64,000 bases of DNA from positions 620,001-684,000 of the forward strand of contig NZ_JBHUOV010000001.1 of assembly GCF_042686125.1 (NCBI RefSeq), given 5' to 3'. The DNA comes from Oceanihabitans iliipiscarium. GTDB lineage: Bacteria > Bacteroidota > Bacteroidia > Flavobacteriales > Flavobacteriaceae. Below the pieces are notes generated by a model that was not told where the DNA came from, did not search any database, and saw only the letters and a program-made list of their open reading frames with translations. Made by a program: the position numbers and the translations under genes. Below, one piece after another: positions 1 to 8,203 of this stretch. Position 1 is the stretch's first letter; each line of letters starts with the position of its first letter.

Positions 1-339
1 GGAACACCTATGGCTCAGGCTCCTGTAGCTCAAGTCGCTCAACCTGTAGTCGAGGCTGAAACAGTTGCTCCTGTAGCTTCAGAAGAAGACAATTCTAAAT
101 ACATCACTATTAAATCTCCTATTATTGGAACGTTATATAGAAAACCGTCTCCAGACAAACCTGTTTTTGTTGAGGTAGGACAATCAATTAAAGAAGGAGA
201 TGTCTTATGTATAATTGAAGCGATGAAGCTTTTTAACGAAATTGAATCAGAAGTATCAGGTAAAATCGTGAAAGTTTTAGTTGACGACTCCTCTCCAGTT
301 GAGTTTGACCAACCATTATTTTTAGTAGATCCATCTTAA
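1..339 (+). CDS. accB: Biotin carboxyl carrier protein of acetyl-CoA carboxylase (3' part; 5' end outside window)
   Basis: Biotin-carrying subunit of acetyl-CoA carboxylase; it shuttles carboxybiotin between the carboxylase and the transferase in the first step of fatty acid synthesis, in the cytoplasm. The visible part has an Ala/Pro/Val-rich linker and then a biotinyl domain whose EAMKLFNEI motif contains the lysine to be biotinylated. The reading frame is open to base 1, before the first visible ATG at base 10. BCCPs are usually near 150-160 residues, so the N-terminus is cut off by the window edge rather than starting at that ATG. accC follows after 58 bp on the same strand, the usual accBC arrangement. 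Identity is secure; only the start is unknown. Confidence 0.93.
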   Translation, partial: GTPMAQAPVAQVAQPVVEAETVAPVASEEDNSKYITIKSPIIGTLYRKPSPDKPVFVEVGQSIKEGDVLCIIEAMKLFNEIESEVSGKIVKVLVDDSSPVEFDQPLFLVDPS

Positions 340-397
340 GTAATTCAGAATTTTAGAATTCGTAATTCAGAATTCAGAATTCATAATTTTTATAATT
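340..397 (+). repeat. AT-rich degenerate AATTCAGAATT repeats between accB and accC
   Basis: The 58-bp spacer consists largely of imperfect iterations of an AATTCAGAATT-like unit, which is itself partly palindromic. It could be replication-slippage debris or form weak hairpins in the accBC transcript. No terminator-type G/C stem with a T-run is present, so read-through to accC is expected. Confidence 0.5.
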
Positions 398-1750
398 ATG
401 TTTAAAAAAATACTAATTGCCAACAGAGGAGAAATTGCACTACGTGTAATTAGAACCTGTAAAGAAATGGGAATCAAAACGGTTGCAGTCTATTCAACCG
501 CTGACGCTGAAAGCCTTCACGTAAAATTTGCCGATGAAGCTGTATGTATTGGCCCTGCAGCAAGTAGCGAATCTTATTTAAAAATGTCTAATGTTATCGC
601 TGCTGCAGAAATCACAAATGCTGATGCTATTCATCCTGGATATGGATTCTTATCCGAAAATGCTAAGTTTTCTAAAATTTGTGAAGAGCACCAAATTAAA
701 TTCATTGGAGCTTCGGCCGAAATGATTGATAGAATGGGTGATAAGGCAAATGCCAAAGCGACTATGATAGAAGCAGGTGTACCTGTCGTTCCCGGAAGTG
801 AAGGCGTTATTGAAAGTTTTGAAGATTGTCAAAAAGTAGCGAAAGAGACGGGCTACCCAGTAATGCTTAAAGCATCAGCTGGTGGTGGCGGAAAAGGAAT
901 GCGTGCTGTTTGGAAAAAAGAAGACCTTAAAGAAGCTTGGGATTCTGCCAGACAAGAGTCTAAAGCAGCCTTTGGAAATGATGATATGTACATGGAAAAA
1001 CTTATTGAAGAACCACGACATATAGAAATTCAAATCGTTGGTGATTCTACAGGAAGAGCATGTCATTTATCTGAACGTGATTGCTCTATACAACGTCGTC
1101 ATCAAAAATTAACCGAAGAAGTGCCTTCGCCTTTTATGACAACTGCATTACGTAAAAAAATGGGAGAAGCTGCTGTTAAAGCTGCAGAATATATTAAATA
1201 TGAAGGTGCAGGAACTGTAGAGTTTCTGGTAGATAAACACAGAAATTTCTACTTCATGGAAATGAATACTCGTATCCAAGTAGAGCATCCAATTACAGAG
1301 CAGGTCATAGATTTCGATTTAATTCGTGAACAAATTCTTGTGGCTGCTGGTGTGCCAATTTCTGGCAAAAACTACACACCTAATTTGCATTCTATAGAAT
1401 GTAGAATTAATGCTGAGGATCCTTATAATGGCTTTAGACCTTCACCTGGAAAAATCACGACTTTACACGCTCCAGGAGGTCATGGTGTGCGTTTAGATAC
1501 TCATGTATACGCAGGATATAGCATTCCTCCAAATTACGATTCTATGATTGCGAAGTTAATTACTACAGCGCAAACACGAGAAGAAGCTATTAATAAAATG
1601 AAACGTGCCTTAGATGAGTTTGTTATAGAAGGTATAAAAACGACGATTCCATTTCATAGACAACTCATGGAACATCCAGATTATTTAGCAGGAAATTATA
1701 CCACTAAATTTATGGAAGACTTTGAAATGAAAGAACAAGTTGAAGAATAA
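398..1750 (+). CDS. accC: Acetyl-CoA carboxylase, biotin carboxylase subunit
   Basis: ATP-dependent carboxylation of the biotin on BCCP, the first half-reaction of acetyl-CoA carboxylase. The 450-residue length is typical. The N-terminal domain begins FKKILIANRGEIALRVIRTC, as in this family. The ATP-grasp glycine loop KASAGGGGKGMRAV is near residues 159-172, and the catalytic EMNTRIQVEHPITE motif is near residue 290. The ATG at 398 places the conserved N-terminus at residue 2. It forms an operon with accB and is followed immediately by a strong hairpin terminator. No irregularities seen. Confidence 0.97.
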   Translation: MFKKILIANRGEIALRVIRTCKEMGIKTVAVYSTADAESLHVKFADEAVCIGPAASSESYLKMSNVIAAAEITNADAIHPGYGFLSENAKFSKICEEHQIKFIGASAEMIDRMGDKANAKATMIEAGVPVVPGSEGVIESFEDCQKVAKETGYPVMLKASAGGGGKGMRAVWKKEDLKEAWDSARQESKAAFGNDDMYMEKLIEEPRHIEIQIVGDSTGRACHLSERDCSIQRRHQKLTEEVPSPFMTTALRKKMGEAAVKAAEYIKYEGAGTVEFLVDKHRNFYFMEMNTRIQVEHPITEQVIDFDLIREQILVAAGVPISGKNYTPNLHSIECRINAEDPYNGFRPSPGKITTLHAPGGHGVRLDTHVYAGYSIPPNYDSMIAKLITTAQTREEAINKMKRALDEFVIEGIKTTIPFHRQLMEHPDYLAGNYTTKFMEDFEMKEQVEE

Positions 1751-1753
1751 AAC

Positions 1754-1788
1754 AAAAAACCTCTGATTATTAATCGGAGGTTTTTTAT
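1754..1788. terminator. Bidirectional Rho-independent terminator after accC
   Basis: CCTCTGATT and AATCGGAGG form a 9-bp stem with one G-U wobble around a 3-nt loop. An A-run precedes it and a T-run follows it, so it can work for accC on the plus strand and for the convergent lipoprotein gene on the minus strand. Confidence 0.85.
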
Positions 1789-2297
1789 TTAATGCTAAAT
1801 ACTTCATCAATAGTTGTAACAACTTGAGGAACCTCATCGACTTTAAAATTCATCTTTATACGATATTGGTTCTTAGAAATTTTCATTATAGATAACTCGC
1901 CTTGATTGATAATATAATAACCTGTTTGACCTCTGCAAAAACAGAGTCTTCCAAACAAAGCTTTGATGTTTTTTACGTCATCGTTTTCAAATTCTAAATT
2001 ATTAGGATCTAATTCCAGATAAATAATTTCACTATAATTTCCATCAACAGTATTTGGAATCTCATTTCTTTTATATTCAAATTTTAAAAGAACTGTTTGA
2101 CCTTCTTTAATTTTAGGGTATAACACTCCAATACCATCTTTCTCTATAGAAAAAGATTGATTAGGCAATACATTCAAAGAGCAAACTCCATCGTCAGGAC
2201 AGACTACTGAATTTAAAGAGATTTCATTTTTTGTTGCTGAACCATGTTGTGATCCACATGAAAAAAACAAGAATAAAAAAAAGAATAAGTACTTCAT
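1785..2297 (-). CDS. Predicted lipoprotein of unknown function
   Basis: I do not recognise a family. The ATG at 2297 gives a compact lipoprotein signal peptide (Met-Lys, a phenylalanine-rich core, then FFSC), so I prefer it to an in-frame ATG at 2354 that would put 19 residues in front of the signal. The mature protein is about 156 residues, probably anchored by the cysteine to a membrane facing the periplasm or surface. It has a short Cys pair (CFCRG) and a few other cysteines. It is convergent with accC, shares its terminator, and is divergent from the metalloprotease gene. Nothing indicates an enzymatic role. Confidence 0.7.
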   Translation of the reverse strand: MKYLFFFLFLFFSCGSQHGSATKNEISLNSVVCPDDGVCSLNVLPNQSFSIEKDGIGVLYPKIKEGQTVLLKFEYKRNEIPNTVDGNYSEIIYLELDPNNLEFENDDVKNIKALFGRLCFCRGQTGYYIINQGELSIMKISKNQYRIKMNFKVDEVPQVVTTIDEVFSIK

Positions 2298-2333
2298 ACT
2301 CAAAGATAAGTTTTTAAAATGAGTATTAAAGTC

Positions 2334-2364
2334 TTTGTAGTTTGAATATAACATGGTAAATTTA
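2334..2364 (+). promoter_or_regulatory. Candidate Bacteroidota-type promoter for the metalloprotease gene
   Basis: TTTG at 2334-2337, a 19-nt spacer and TAAATTTA at 2357-2364 match the TTTG-N19-TAnnTTTG consensus except for the last base. The metalloprotease ATG lies 22 nt further on. Function is inferred from spacing and sequence only. Confidence 0.5.
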
Positions 2365-2386
2365 AGCCTTATAAAAAAATAAAATC

Positions 2387-5300
2387 ATGAAAAAGTATTA
2401 CTTAAGATTGAACCTTTTGTTATTAATTGTGTTGTTCTTTTCTGCATCTAGTTTTGCTCAAAACAACAAAACGTTATGGACTAAAGCTTCAAAAGAAAGA
2501 ACATCAGGAGAAGAACTCCTGTTCAGAAAAACACAACCAAACAAGGCGGAATATTTCCAATTAAACTTAGATGGTCTTAAAACGGTTTTATCATCTGCTC
2601 CTAGTAGAAAAAACACAACCATCAACGATTCCAATGTGGTTGTTAACTTTCCAAATGCTCAAGGAAATTTAGAGCCATTTAGAGTTTTAGAGGCTTCGAT
2701 AATGCAACCAGAACTTCAAGCTTATCATTCAGACATGAGATCTTATGTTGGACAAAGTTTAGAAAACCCAACGAAGACCATAAGATTTAGTGTTACACCT
2801 AAAGGGTTACACACTATGGCGTTGTCAAGTGAATCAGGCACAGAGCTTATTGATCCATATACTAAAAATTCAAACACTTATATCGTTTATTCAAAGCGTG
2901 ATTTACCAGCTTTAGAGAATGGCTTTATCTGTGAGTTTGAAGATGAGGGTTTAACTATCGAAGAAGATTTTAATGTCGAAGCAGCAAGAAACGCTAATGA
3001 TGGCATGTTAAGAGATTACACACTAGCTATTGCGGCAACAATTGAATACTCTGCATTTCATTGGCAGGCAGCAGGCTTACTTGCAGGAGACTCAGAAGCT
3101 GATAAAAAAGATGCAGTAATGGACGCTATGATTGTAACCATGACAAGAGTTAATGGTGTTTATGAAAGAGAGCTATCTATTACTATGACATTCGTTAATA
3201 ATAACAGAGATATCATTTTTATATCTGGAGAAGATGGACTAGATAATGATAATGCTGGAACCTTAATTAACAATAGTCAAACAGTTATTGACGCAAATAT
3301 TGGATCGGCTAATTATGATATTGGACACACGTTTAGCACAGGTGGTGGCGGTTTAGCCCAATTAAATTCACCTTGTCTAGCAGGAAGTAAAGCAAGAGGA
3401 ATTACTGGTTTAGGAAGCCCTGTAGGCGACGTATATGATATTGATTTTGTAGCACATGAAATGGGACATCAGTTTGGAGCTCCACACACATTTAACGGTG
3501 ATGAAGGAGGCTGCGATGGTAATAGATCTGCAACCAATGCTTATGAACCTGGAAGTGGTTCAACAATAATGGCGTATGCTGGCCTTTGTGCTCCTCAAAA
3601 TGTACAATCTAATAGTGATGATTATTTCCATCAAAAAAGTTTGCAAATGATTTGGGCCTATGTGTCAGGAGGTACAGGAAATACTTGTCCAGATCAAACG
3701 AGTACAGGAAATACAGCACCAACAGCAAACGCTGGAGCAAATTATATTATTCCAATATCTACACCTTATATGTTAGAGGGAAGCTCATCAGACGGAACAG
3801 GTGAGTCCATAGATACCCACACATATACTTGGGAGCAATACGATTTAGGGCCATCTGGAGTTCCTTCTGAAACAACAGGCTCAGGACCTCTTGTAAGATC
3901 GTTTAAAGGTACAAATAACCCAGTGCGCTATATTCCAAATATCCCTGATTTAATAAATTCGGGAGGATCTACTGAATGGGAAAGATTGGTTTCTGTAACT
4001 AGAACAATTAATTTTCAGTTAACGGTTAGAGATAACGATCCACGAGGTGGACAAACGCATGCTGATAACATGATAGTTAATACTAACGCGAGTGCTGGAC
4101 CTTTCTTAGTCACTTCTCAAGCAAGTGACGTTACTTGGTCTCAAGGTAATACAGAAACGATTACTTGGGATGTTGCAAACACAGATATAGGTGCTGTTAA
4201 TACTCCTACTGTAGATATTTTATTATCGACTAATGGAGGAGAGTCTTTTGATACAGTTTTAGCAACTGGAGTTCCTAATAATGGATCTTATGATATTATT
4301 GTGCCAGATGTTTTAGAAGAGAATTGTAGAGTTATGGTTAAAGGAAACGGTAATATTTTCTTTAATATTAATACTGCAAGAATCGCTATTGGTTATAACT
4401 TAGTTCCTGGTGAAGAATGTACAACTTATAACTTTCAAGTAAATCACGACTTAGCTCCTAATGCTGCTGCTTTCGAATTATTAGGCGGATTTAATGTGCC
4501 AGACTCAGGAATAATTACCGATGTTAATGTCATGTATGATATCACGTCTGGAAATAACGGAAACTTACATATGGCAATGCTTAGCCCATTAAATACTCGT
4601 GCTTACCTTTTTGCGGCATCATGCGCTGGAGCAACAGATATGGATGTGGTTTGGGATGATGAAGCTGGAGGTCCTGTCGTATGTGCTAGTCCAACTACAG
4701 GAACAGCAACACCTGCAAACATTACACCAGCAGAACCGTTAAGTGGTTTAGATGGTGAGGAAATGAATGGTGATTGGACTTTTATGGCTGCAGATATTGG
4801 TAATAATAATATGACCTTTAACGAAGTTAATCTAGAAATTTGTAAAAACGGTTACGTCACTACTGTGGCGCCTTCTAGAGTTAACATGTCTGTAATTCAA
4901 GTAGAAGTTGTTAACTCTGTTACCATCTTAGATTCACACTTAAGAGTAACAAGTCCTAACACTGCTGTTGATTCTGATATCGTTTTTACCTTAACGGTAT
5001 TACCAACTAAAGGAACAATGTATTTAAGCGCTGTTGCTTTAGGCTTGGGAGACACTTTTACCCAACAGGATATTAACGATGGAAACCTTACTTATACAAC
5101 AACTTCTGCTACTGATGATACAGACAGCTTTAGAGTAGATACCGATGATAGTAACGGAGGAACATTACCAAACCTTTTGGGCCAAATAGAAATCTTAGAA
5201 AACTTAAGTGTTGATGAATTTAGTTTTGAAAACTCACTCATTATTTATCCAAATCCAAATGATGGCGTGTTTAACATCAAGCTAAACTCTACATCTAACC

Positions 5301-5476
5301 AAGACATAAATGTTGAGGTATTTGATATTAGAGGACGTTCTATTCTAAATCAATCTTTTAGCAATACAGGACGATTTAACGAAAGTATAAACCTTAATAA
5401 CGTTCAGTCAGGAATGTATTTATTAAACATTAATGATGGTGATAAAAAAGCAACTAGAAAAGTTATTATTAACTAA
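2387..5476 (+). CDS. Secreted M12B (reprolysin)-like zinc metalloprotease with P-domain and T9SS sorting domain
   Basis: A 1029-residue secreted protease. A signal peptide ends around SSFAQ. The catalytic site HEMGHQFGAPH (residues 357-367) is the HExxHxxGxxH zinc signature of metzincins, and a Met-turn (TIMAYAG, Met395) follows. After a PKD/Ig-like stretch comes a proprotein-convertase-like P-domain (about residues 680-830), then a C-terminal type A sorting domain from about residue 945 (IIYPNPNDGVFNI, ending in basic residues) for type IX secretion to the cell surface or medium. N-terminal residues 30-200 look like a propeptide. Substrate is unknown; general extracellular proteolysis is the natural inference. 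A strong terminator follows. Confidence 0.9.
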   Translation: MKKYYLRLNLLLLIVLFFSASSFAQNNKTLWTKASKERTSGEELLFRKTQPNKAEYFQLNLDGLKTVLSSAPSRKNTTINDSNVVVNFPNAQGNLEPFRVLEASIMQPELQAYHSDMRSYVGQSLENPTKTIRFSVTPKGLHTMALSSESGTELIDPYTKNSNTYIVYSKRDLPALENGFICEFEDEGLTIEEDFNVEAARNANDGMLRDYTLAIAATIEYSAFHWQAAGLLAGDSEADKKDAVMDAMIVTMTRVNGVYERELSITMTFVNNNRDIIFISGEDGLDNDNAGTLINNSQTVIDANIGSANYDIGHTFSTGGGGLAQLNSPCLAGSKARGITGLGSPVGDVYDIDFVAHEMGHQFGAPHTFNGDEGGCDGNRSATNAYEPGSGSTIMAYAGLCAPQNVQSNSDDYFHQKSLQMIWAYVSGGTGNTCPDQTSTGNTAPTANAGANYIIPISTPYMLEGSSSDGTGESIDTHTYTWEQYDLGPSGVPSETTGSGPLVRSFKGTNNPVRYIPNIPDLINSGGSTEWERLVSVTRTINFQLTVRDNDPRGGQTHADNMIVNTNASAGPFLVTSQASDVTWSQGNTETITWDVANTDIGAVNTPTVDILLSTNGGESFDTVLATGVPNNGSYDIIVPDVLEENCRVMVKGNGNIFFNINTARIAIGYNLVPGEECTTYNFQVNHDLAPNAAAFELLGGFNVPDSGIITDVNVMYDITSGNNGNLHMAMLSPLNTRAYLFAASCAGATDMDVVWDDEAGGPVVCASPTTGTATPANITPAEPLSGLDGEEMNGDWTFMAADIGNNNMTFNEVNLEICKNGYVTTVAPSRVNMSVIQVEVVNSVTILDSHLRVTSPNTAVDSDIVFTLTVLPTKGTMYLSAVALGLGDTFTQQDINDGNLTYTTTSATDDTDSFRVDTDDSNGGTLPNLLGQIEILENLSVDEFSFENSLIIYPNPNDGVFNIKLNSTSNQDINVEVFDIRGRSILNQSFSNTGRFNESINLNNVQSGMYLLNINDGDKKATRKVIIN

Positions 5477-5498
5477 TTCATAGCTAGCAATTAAATTA

Positions 5499-5529
5499 AA
5501 ACTCCGATTTTTTAATCGGAGTTTTTTTA
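5499..5529 (+). terminator. Rho-independent terminator of the metalloprotease gene
   Basis: ACTCCGATT and AATCGGAGT form a perfect 9-bp stem with a short T loop, followed by seven T residues. It lies 22 nt after the stop codon. Confidence 0.88.
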
Positions 5530-5530
5530 T

Positions 5531-5625
5531 GGTGTTACCTAGACATTGTCTAGGTCAGGCTTTCAGCAGTCGCTTTTTTACTTATCGTAAAAAGAGCTTC
5601 AACAAATGCTTCAATCCTTAACACA
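5531..5625 (+). repeat. REP-like structured intergenic element, copy A
   Basis: A ~95-nt element with complementary ends (GTGTTA at 5532 and TAACAC ending 5624), an internal perfect hairpin ACCTAGAC/GTCTAGGT (5537-5555) and a second hairpin TTTTTAC/GTAAAAA (5575-5593). Segments resembling GGCTTTC-AGC-TTTTT and AAAAAG-GCTTCAATCCTTAACRCA are shared with elements at 41065-41169 (inverted) and 54368-54468. The terminal stem has G-T/A-C where the other copies have G-C, a compensatory change. No transposase is present. It covers the upstream ATG (5606) of the next reading frame. Confidence 0.7.
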
Positions 5626-5671
5626 GTCAGAAGAACAGAATAAATTCCTATTTTTACTAAAACATAAAATT

Positions 5672-6787
5672 TTGAACCTCTCCTATTGGGAAATAAAAAC
5701 CTGGCTAAGCCACATCGACTACACCATTGTTGGTAGTGGTATTGTTGGTTTAAGTTGTGCATTACAGTTAAGAAATCGCTTTCCTAAAGCTAAAATTTTA
5801 GTTTTAGAAAAGGGCACCTTACCTCAAGGAGCAAGTACAAAAAACGCAGGTTTTGCGTGTTTTGGAAGCCTTAGCGAGATCATAGACGATTTAAAAACAC
5901 ATACAGAACATGAAGTTGTAGAGCTCGTAAAAAGGCGTGTGGATGGCTTACGTTTGTTAAAACAAACAATAGGGCAAGAGCAAATACAATATCAGGAACT
6001 CGGTGGATATGAATTATTTCCAGAAACCGAAACCGTTTTATTTCAAGAGTGCTTGTCTAAAAGAGAAAGCATCAATCAATTATTAGAACCCATTTTTAAA
6101 ACCAAAGTTTTCAGTTTAAAAGAAAATACATTCCAATTTAAAAACATTAAAGATTTATACATTTACAATCAGTTTGAAGGTCAAATAGACACAGGAAGTA
6201 TGATGGATGCTTTGCTAAAAAAAGCACAGTCAGCAGGTATTAAAATTCTAAATAATGTTACAGTAGAAAATTGTTCAGATGGTATAGATTCGGTACAATT
6301 AAACTGTAACCTTTTCAACTTTTCAACATCAAAACTACTTATAGCAACTAACGGATTTGCATCACAACTCATTCATCAAAATGTAAAACCAGCAAGAGCA
6401 CAAGTCCTTATTACTAAACCCATAAAAGACTTACACATTAAAGGGACATTTCATTTAGATAAAGGCTATTATTATTTTAGAAATATCGATGAAAGAATCT
6501 TATTTGGAGGTGGACGAAACTTAGATTTTAAAACCGAAGAGACTACAGAATTTGCTAACACAAAATTAGTTCAAGATAAGTTAGAAATGCTTTTAAGAAC
6601 AACAATTTTACCAAACACAGCTTTTGAAATTGAACATCGATGGAGTGGAATTATGGGAGTAGGTAATCAAAAAAAAGCGATTGTCAAACAAATTAGCAAC
6701 AACATGTTTTGTGGTGTAAGATTAGGAGGAATGGGAGTTGCCATTGGAAGTTTGGTTGGTAAAGAATTAGCAGATTTAGTATCATGA
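5672..6787 (+). CDS. FAD-dependent oxidoreductase (DAO/GlpO-like fold)
   Basis: Cytoplasmic flavoenzyme of the D-amino-acid oxidase/glycine oxidase superfamily; substrate unknown. The N-terminal dinucleotide-binding motif is DYTIVGSGIVGLSCALQLR, followed by a KNAGFACFGS segment typical of the flavin-contact region, and a C-terminal GVRLGGMGVAIG flavin-binding loop. I chose the TTG at 5672 because it gives a short M-N-L-S-Y-W-E start just before the Rossmann fold. The in-frame ATG at 5606 lies inside repeat copy A and would add 22 residues encoded partly by that repeat. Its stop overlaps the next start by 4 bp (ATGA), so the two genes are probably translationally coupled. Start uncertain; family assignment solid. 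Confidence 0.8.
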   Translation: MNLSYWEIKTWLSHIDYTIVGSGIVGLSCALQLRNRFPKAKILVLEKGTLPQGASTKNAGFACFGSLSEIIDDLKTHTEHEVVELVKRRVDGLRLLKQTIGQEQIQYQELGGYELFPETETVLFQECLSKRESINQLLEPIFKTKVFSLKENTFQFKNIKDLYIYNQFEGQIDTGSMMDALLKKAQSAGIKILNNVTVENCSDGIDSVQLNCNLFNFSTSKLLIATNGFASQLIHQNVKPARAQVLITKPIKDLHIKGTFHLDKGYYYFRNIDERILFGGGRNLDFKTEETTEFANTKLVQDKLEMLLRTTILPNTAFEIEHRWSGIMGVGNQKKAIVKQISNNMFCGVRLGGMGVAIGSLVGKELADLVS

Positions 6788-7206
6788 ATATCAAAAAAGA
6801 GCTATATGAAAAATGCTGTGAGTTTGTTGAAAAGAAATTGAATCATATTCAAAAATCAATTTTAGAAATACAAGAATGTCTTACGACAGAAACTAAAAGT
6901 AGCGCAGGAGATAAACATGAAACAGGACGCGCCATGCTACAATTAGAACGCGAAAAAGTTGGTCAACAATTAGCAGAAATTCAAAAGCTAAAAGAAACAC
7001 TTTCTAAAATAGAGGTGTCAAAACCGCAAAAAGCAATTGCTTTAGGAAGTTTAGTTTATACAACAAAGGCAAGCTATTTTATAGCCATTAGCGCAGGAGA
7101 ATTCAAAATAGAAGACGAAATATATTATGCTATTTCAGCGAGTACACCAATCGCACAATTATTGCTTGGGAAAACGACAAAAGATAATATTGTTTTTCAG
7201 AAATGA
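6784..7206 (+). CDS. GreA/GreB C-terminal-domain-like coiled-coil protein
   Basis: A 140-residue protein with an N-terminal charged coiled coil (about residues 1-85) and a C-terminal segment from GSLVYTTKASYFIAI to TPIAQLLLGKTTKDNIVF. That segment resembles the FKBP-like C-terminal domain of transcript-cleavage factors GreA/GreB (SPIARALIGKKVGD-type ending). The coiled coil plus this domain suggests an RNA-polymerase-secondary-channel factor, but the acidic tip residues of true Gre factors cannot be confirmed here. Such proteins are sometimes labelled 3-oxoacyl-ACP synthase in databases; nothing in the sequence supports that. It overlaps the oxidoreductase stop by 4 bp. Confidence 0.65.
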   Translation: MNIKKELYEKCCEFVEKKLNHIQKSILEIQECLTTETKSSAGDKHETGRAMLQLEREKVGQQLAEIQKLKETLSKIEVSKPQKAIALGSLVYTTKASYFIAISAGEFKIEDEIYYAISASTPIAQLLLGKTTKDNIVFQK

Positions 7207-7226
7207 AAGTATTTCTATTATTCAAA

Positions 7227-8138
7227 TTAGGTAATAATCTGTAAGCATACTTTATTATCAATTGAAATATTTTCTTTTGAATAAAAGAAAATGCTTTCAC
7301 CATTAAAATCTGCCTCAATTAAATAATTATGACCTTTAAAATAAGAGTTTTTAACCCTTACTTTTATGCTAGAATCTTCAATAACTTTTAGTTGGTGTGC
7401 ATATACAATTTGATGATTAATCATATTAAATTCCTCAAAAAAAGAAGCAATTAATGGTGTTTTAGGATTATTAAATAGTTGCTCTGGCGAACTATTTGCA
7501 ACTATTTTTGAGTGGTTTAAAACCAAGATGTTGTCGGCATAACCTAAAACATCATTTTTATCATGTGTGGCCACAATACAAGTAATATTTTTTTCTTTTA
7601 AATACTTAAAAAGGCTTCGTCTTAAAGATTGCTTTTTAAAATTATCGATATGACTAAAGGGCTCATCTAGTAAAATAATTTCGGGTTGTTTTGCTATGGC
7701 TCGCGCTAAGGCAACACGCTGCTTTTGCCCACCACTTAATGTTTTGACTTTGGTTTTAGCAAAGTCAGTTAGCTCTACAACATCAAGTAATTCTGCTACA
7801 CGTAATTGTTTTTCTTCAGGAAAAAAGTTTGAGAGAAATTTACCAATATTTTCTTCAACAGAAACAAATGGCATTAAATCAAATTCTTGGGCGACATACT
7901 TCATAAAGTCATAACCAATAACTAAATTAAATTTTGGACCAAGAATTTCTTTATCATCCCAAAAAATAGTTCCTTTATTAAGGTCATATTCGCCATATAA
8001 CACTTTAAGCAAAGTGCTTTTCCCAGAACCGCTTTCACCAATGATTGAAATATGTTCACCTTGTTTAGCCGAAAATGAAATGTCTTTTAAAACAGGTGTT
8101 TGGTTATAAGAAAAACTAATATTTTTGACTTGAAGCAT
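7227..8138 (-). CDS. ABC transporter ATP-binding protein
   Basis: Cytoplasmic ATPase of an ABC transporter. Walker A GESGSGKST is at residues 34-42, Q-loop near YVAQEFDLMP (81-90), signature LSGGQKQR from 134, Walker B IILLDEP at 154-160, and an H-loop (VATHDKND) near 193. About 60 extra residues after the NBD form a TOBE-like tail, as in uptake importers or MetN-type ATPases. No permease or binding protein is nearby, so its partner is unknown and substrate cannot be named. Convergent with the Gre-like gene 20 bp away. A candidate -7 box sits only 5 nt before the ATG. Confidence 0.9.
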   Translation of the reverse strand: MLQVKNISFSYNQTPVLKDISFSAKQGEHISIIGESGSGKSTLLKVLYGEYDLNKGTIFWDDKEILGPKFNLVIGYDFMKYVAQEFDLMPFVSVEENIGKFLSNFFPEEKQLRVAELLDVVELTDFAKTKVKTLSGGQKQRVALARAIAKQPEIILLDEPFSHIDNFKKQSLRRSLFKYLKEKNITCIVATHDKNDVLGYADNILVLNHSKIVANSSPEQLFNNPKTPLIASFFEEFNMINHQIVYAHQLKVIEDSSIKVRVKNSYFKGHNYLIEADFNGESIFFYSKENISIDNKVCLQIIT

Positions 8139-8142
8139 GTAG

Positions 8143-8176
8143 CAAAAATAGCATAAAAAAATCGCTTGGAATACAA
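8143..8176 (-). promoter_or_regulatory. Candidate promoter immediately before the ABC ATPase start
   Basis: On the minus strand TATTTTTG (8150-8143) fits the TAnnTTTG -7 box, with TTG at 8176-8174 after a 23-nt spacer. The box ends 4 nt from the ATG, implying a leaderless or nearly leaderless mRNA if real. The TTG overlaps the upstream terminator stem, which lowers confidence. Confidence 0.3.
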
Positions 8177-8187
8177 GCGATTTTTTA
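8154..8187 (-). terminator. Rho-independent terminator of the prolyl oligopeptidase gene
   Basis: ATCGCTTG/CAAGCGAT stem with a 5-nt loop, flanked by A- and T-runs on both sides. It separates the oligopeptidase stop (8204) from the ABC start (8138), and its symmetry allows bidirectional use. Confidence 0.85.
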
Positions 8188-8203
8188 ATTAGGTATAAAT
8201 AGT

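Noticed and set aside
10..12. ATG at base 10 as the true start of accB
   Set aside because: The frame is open upstream to base 1 and the protein would lack the usual N-terminal part of BCCP.
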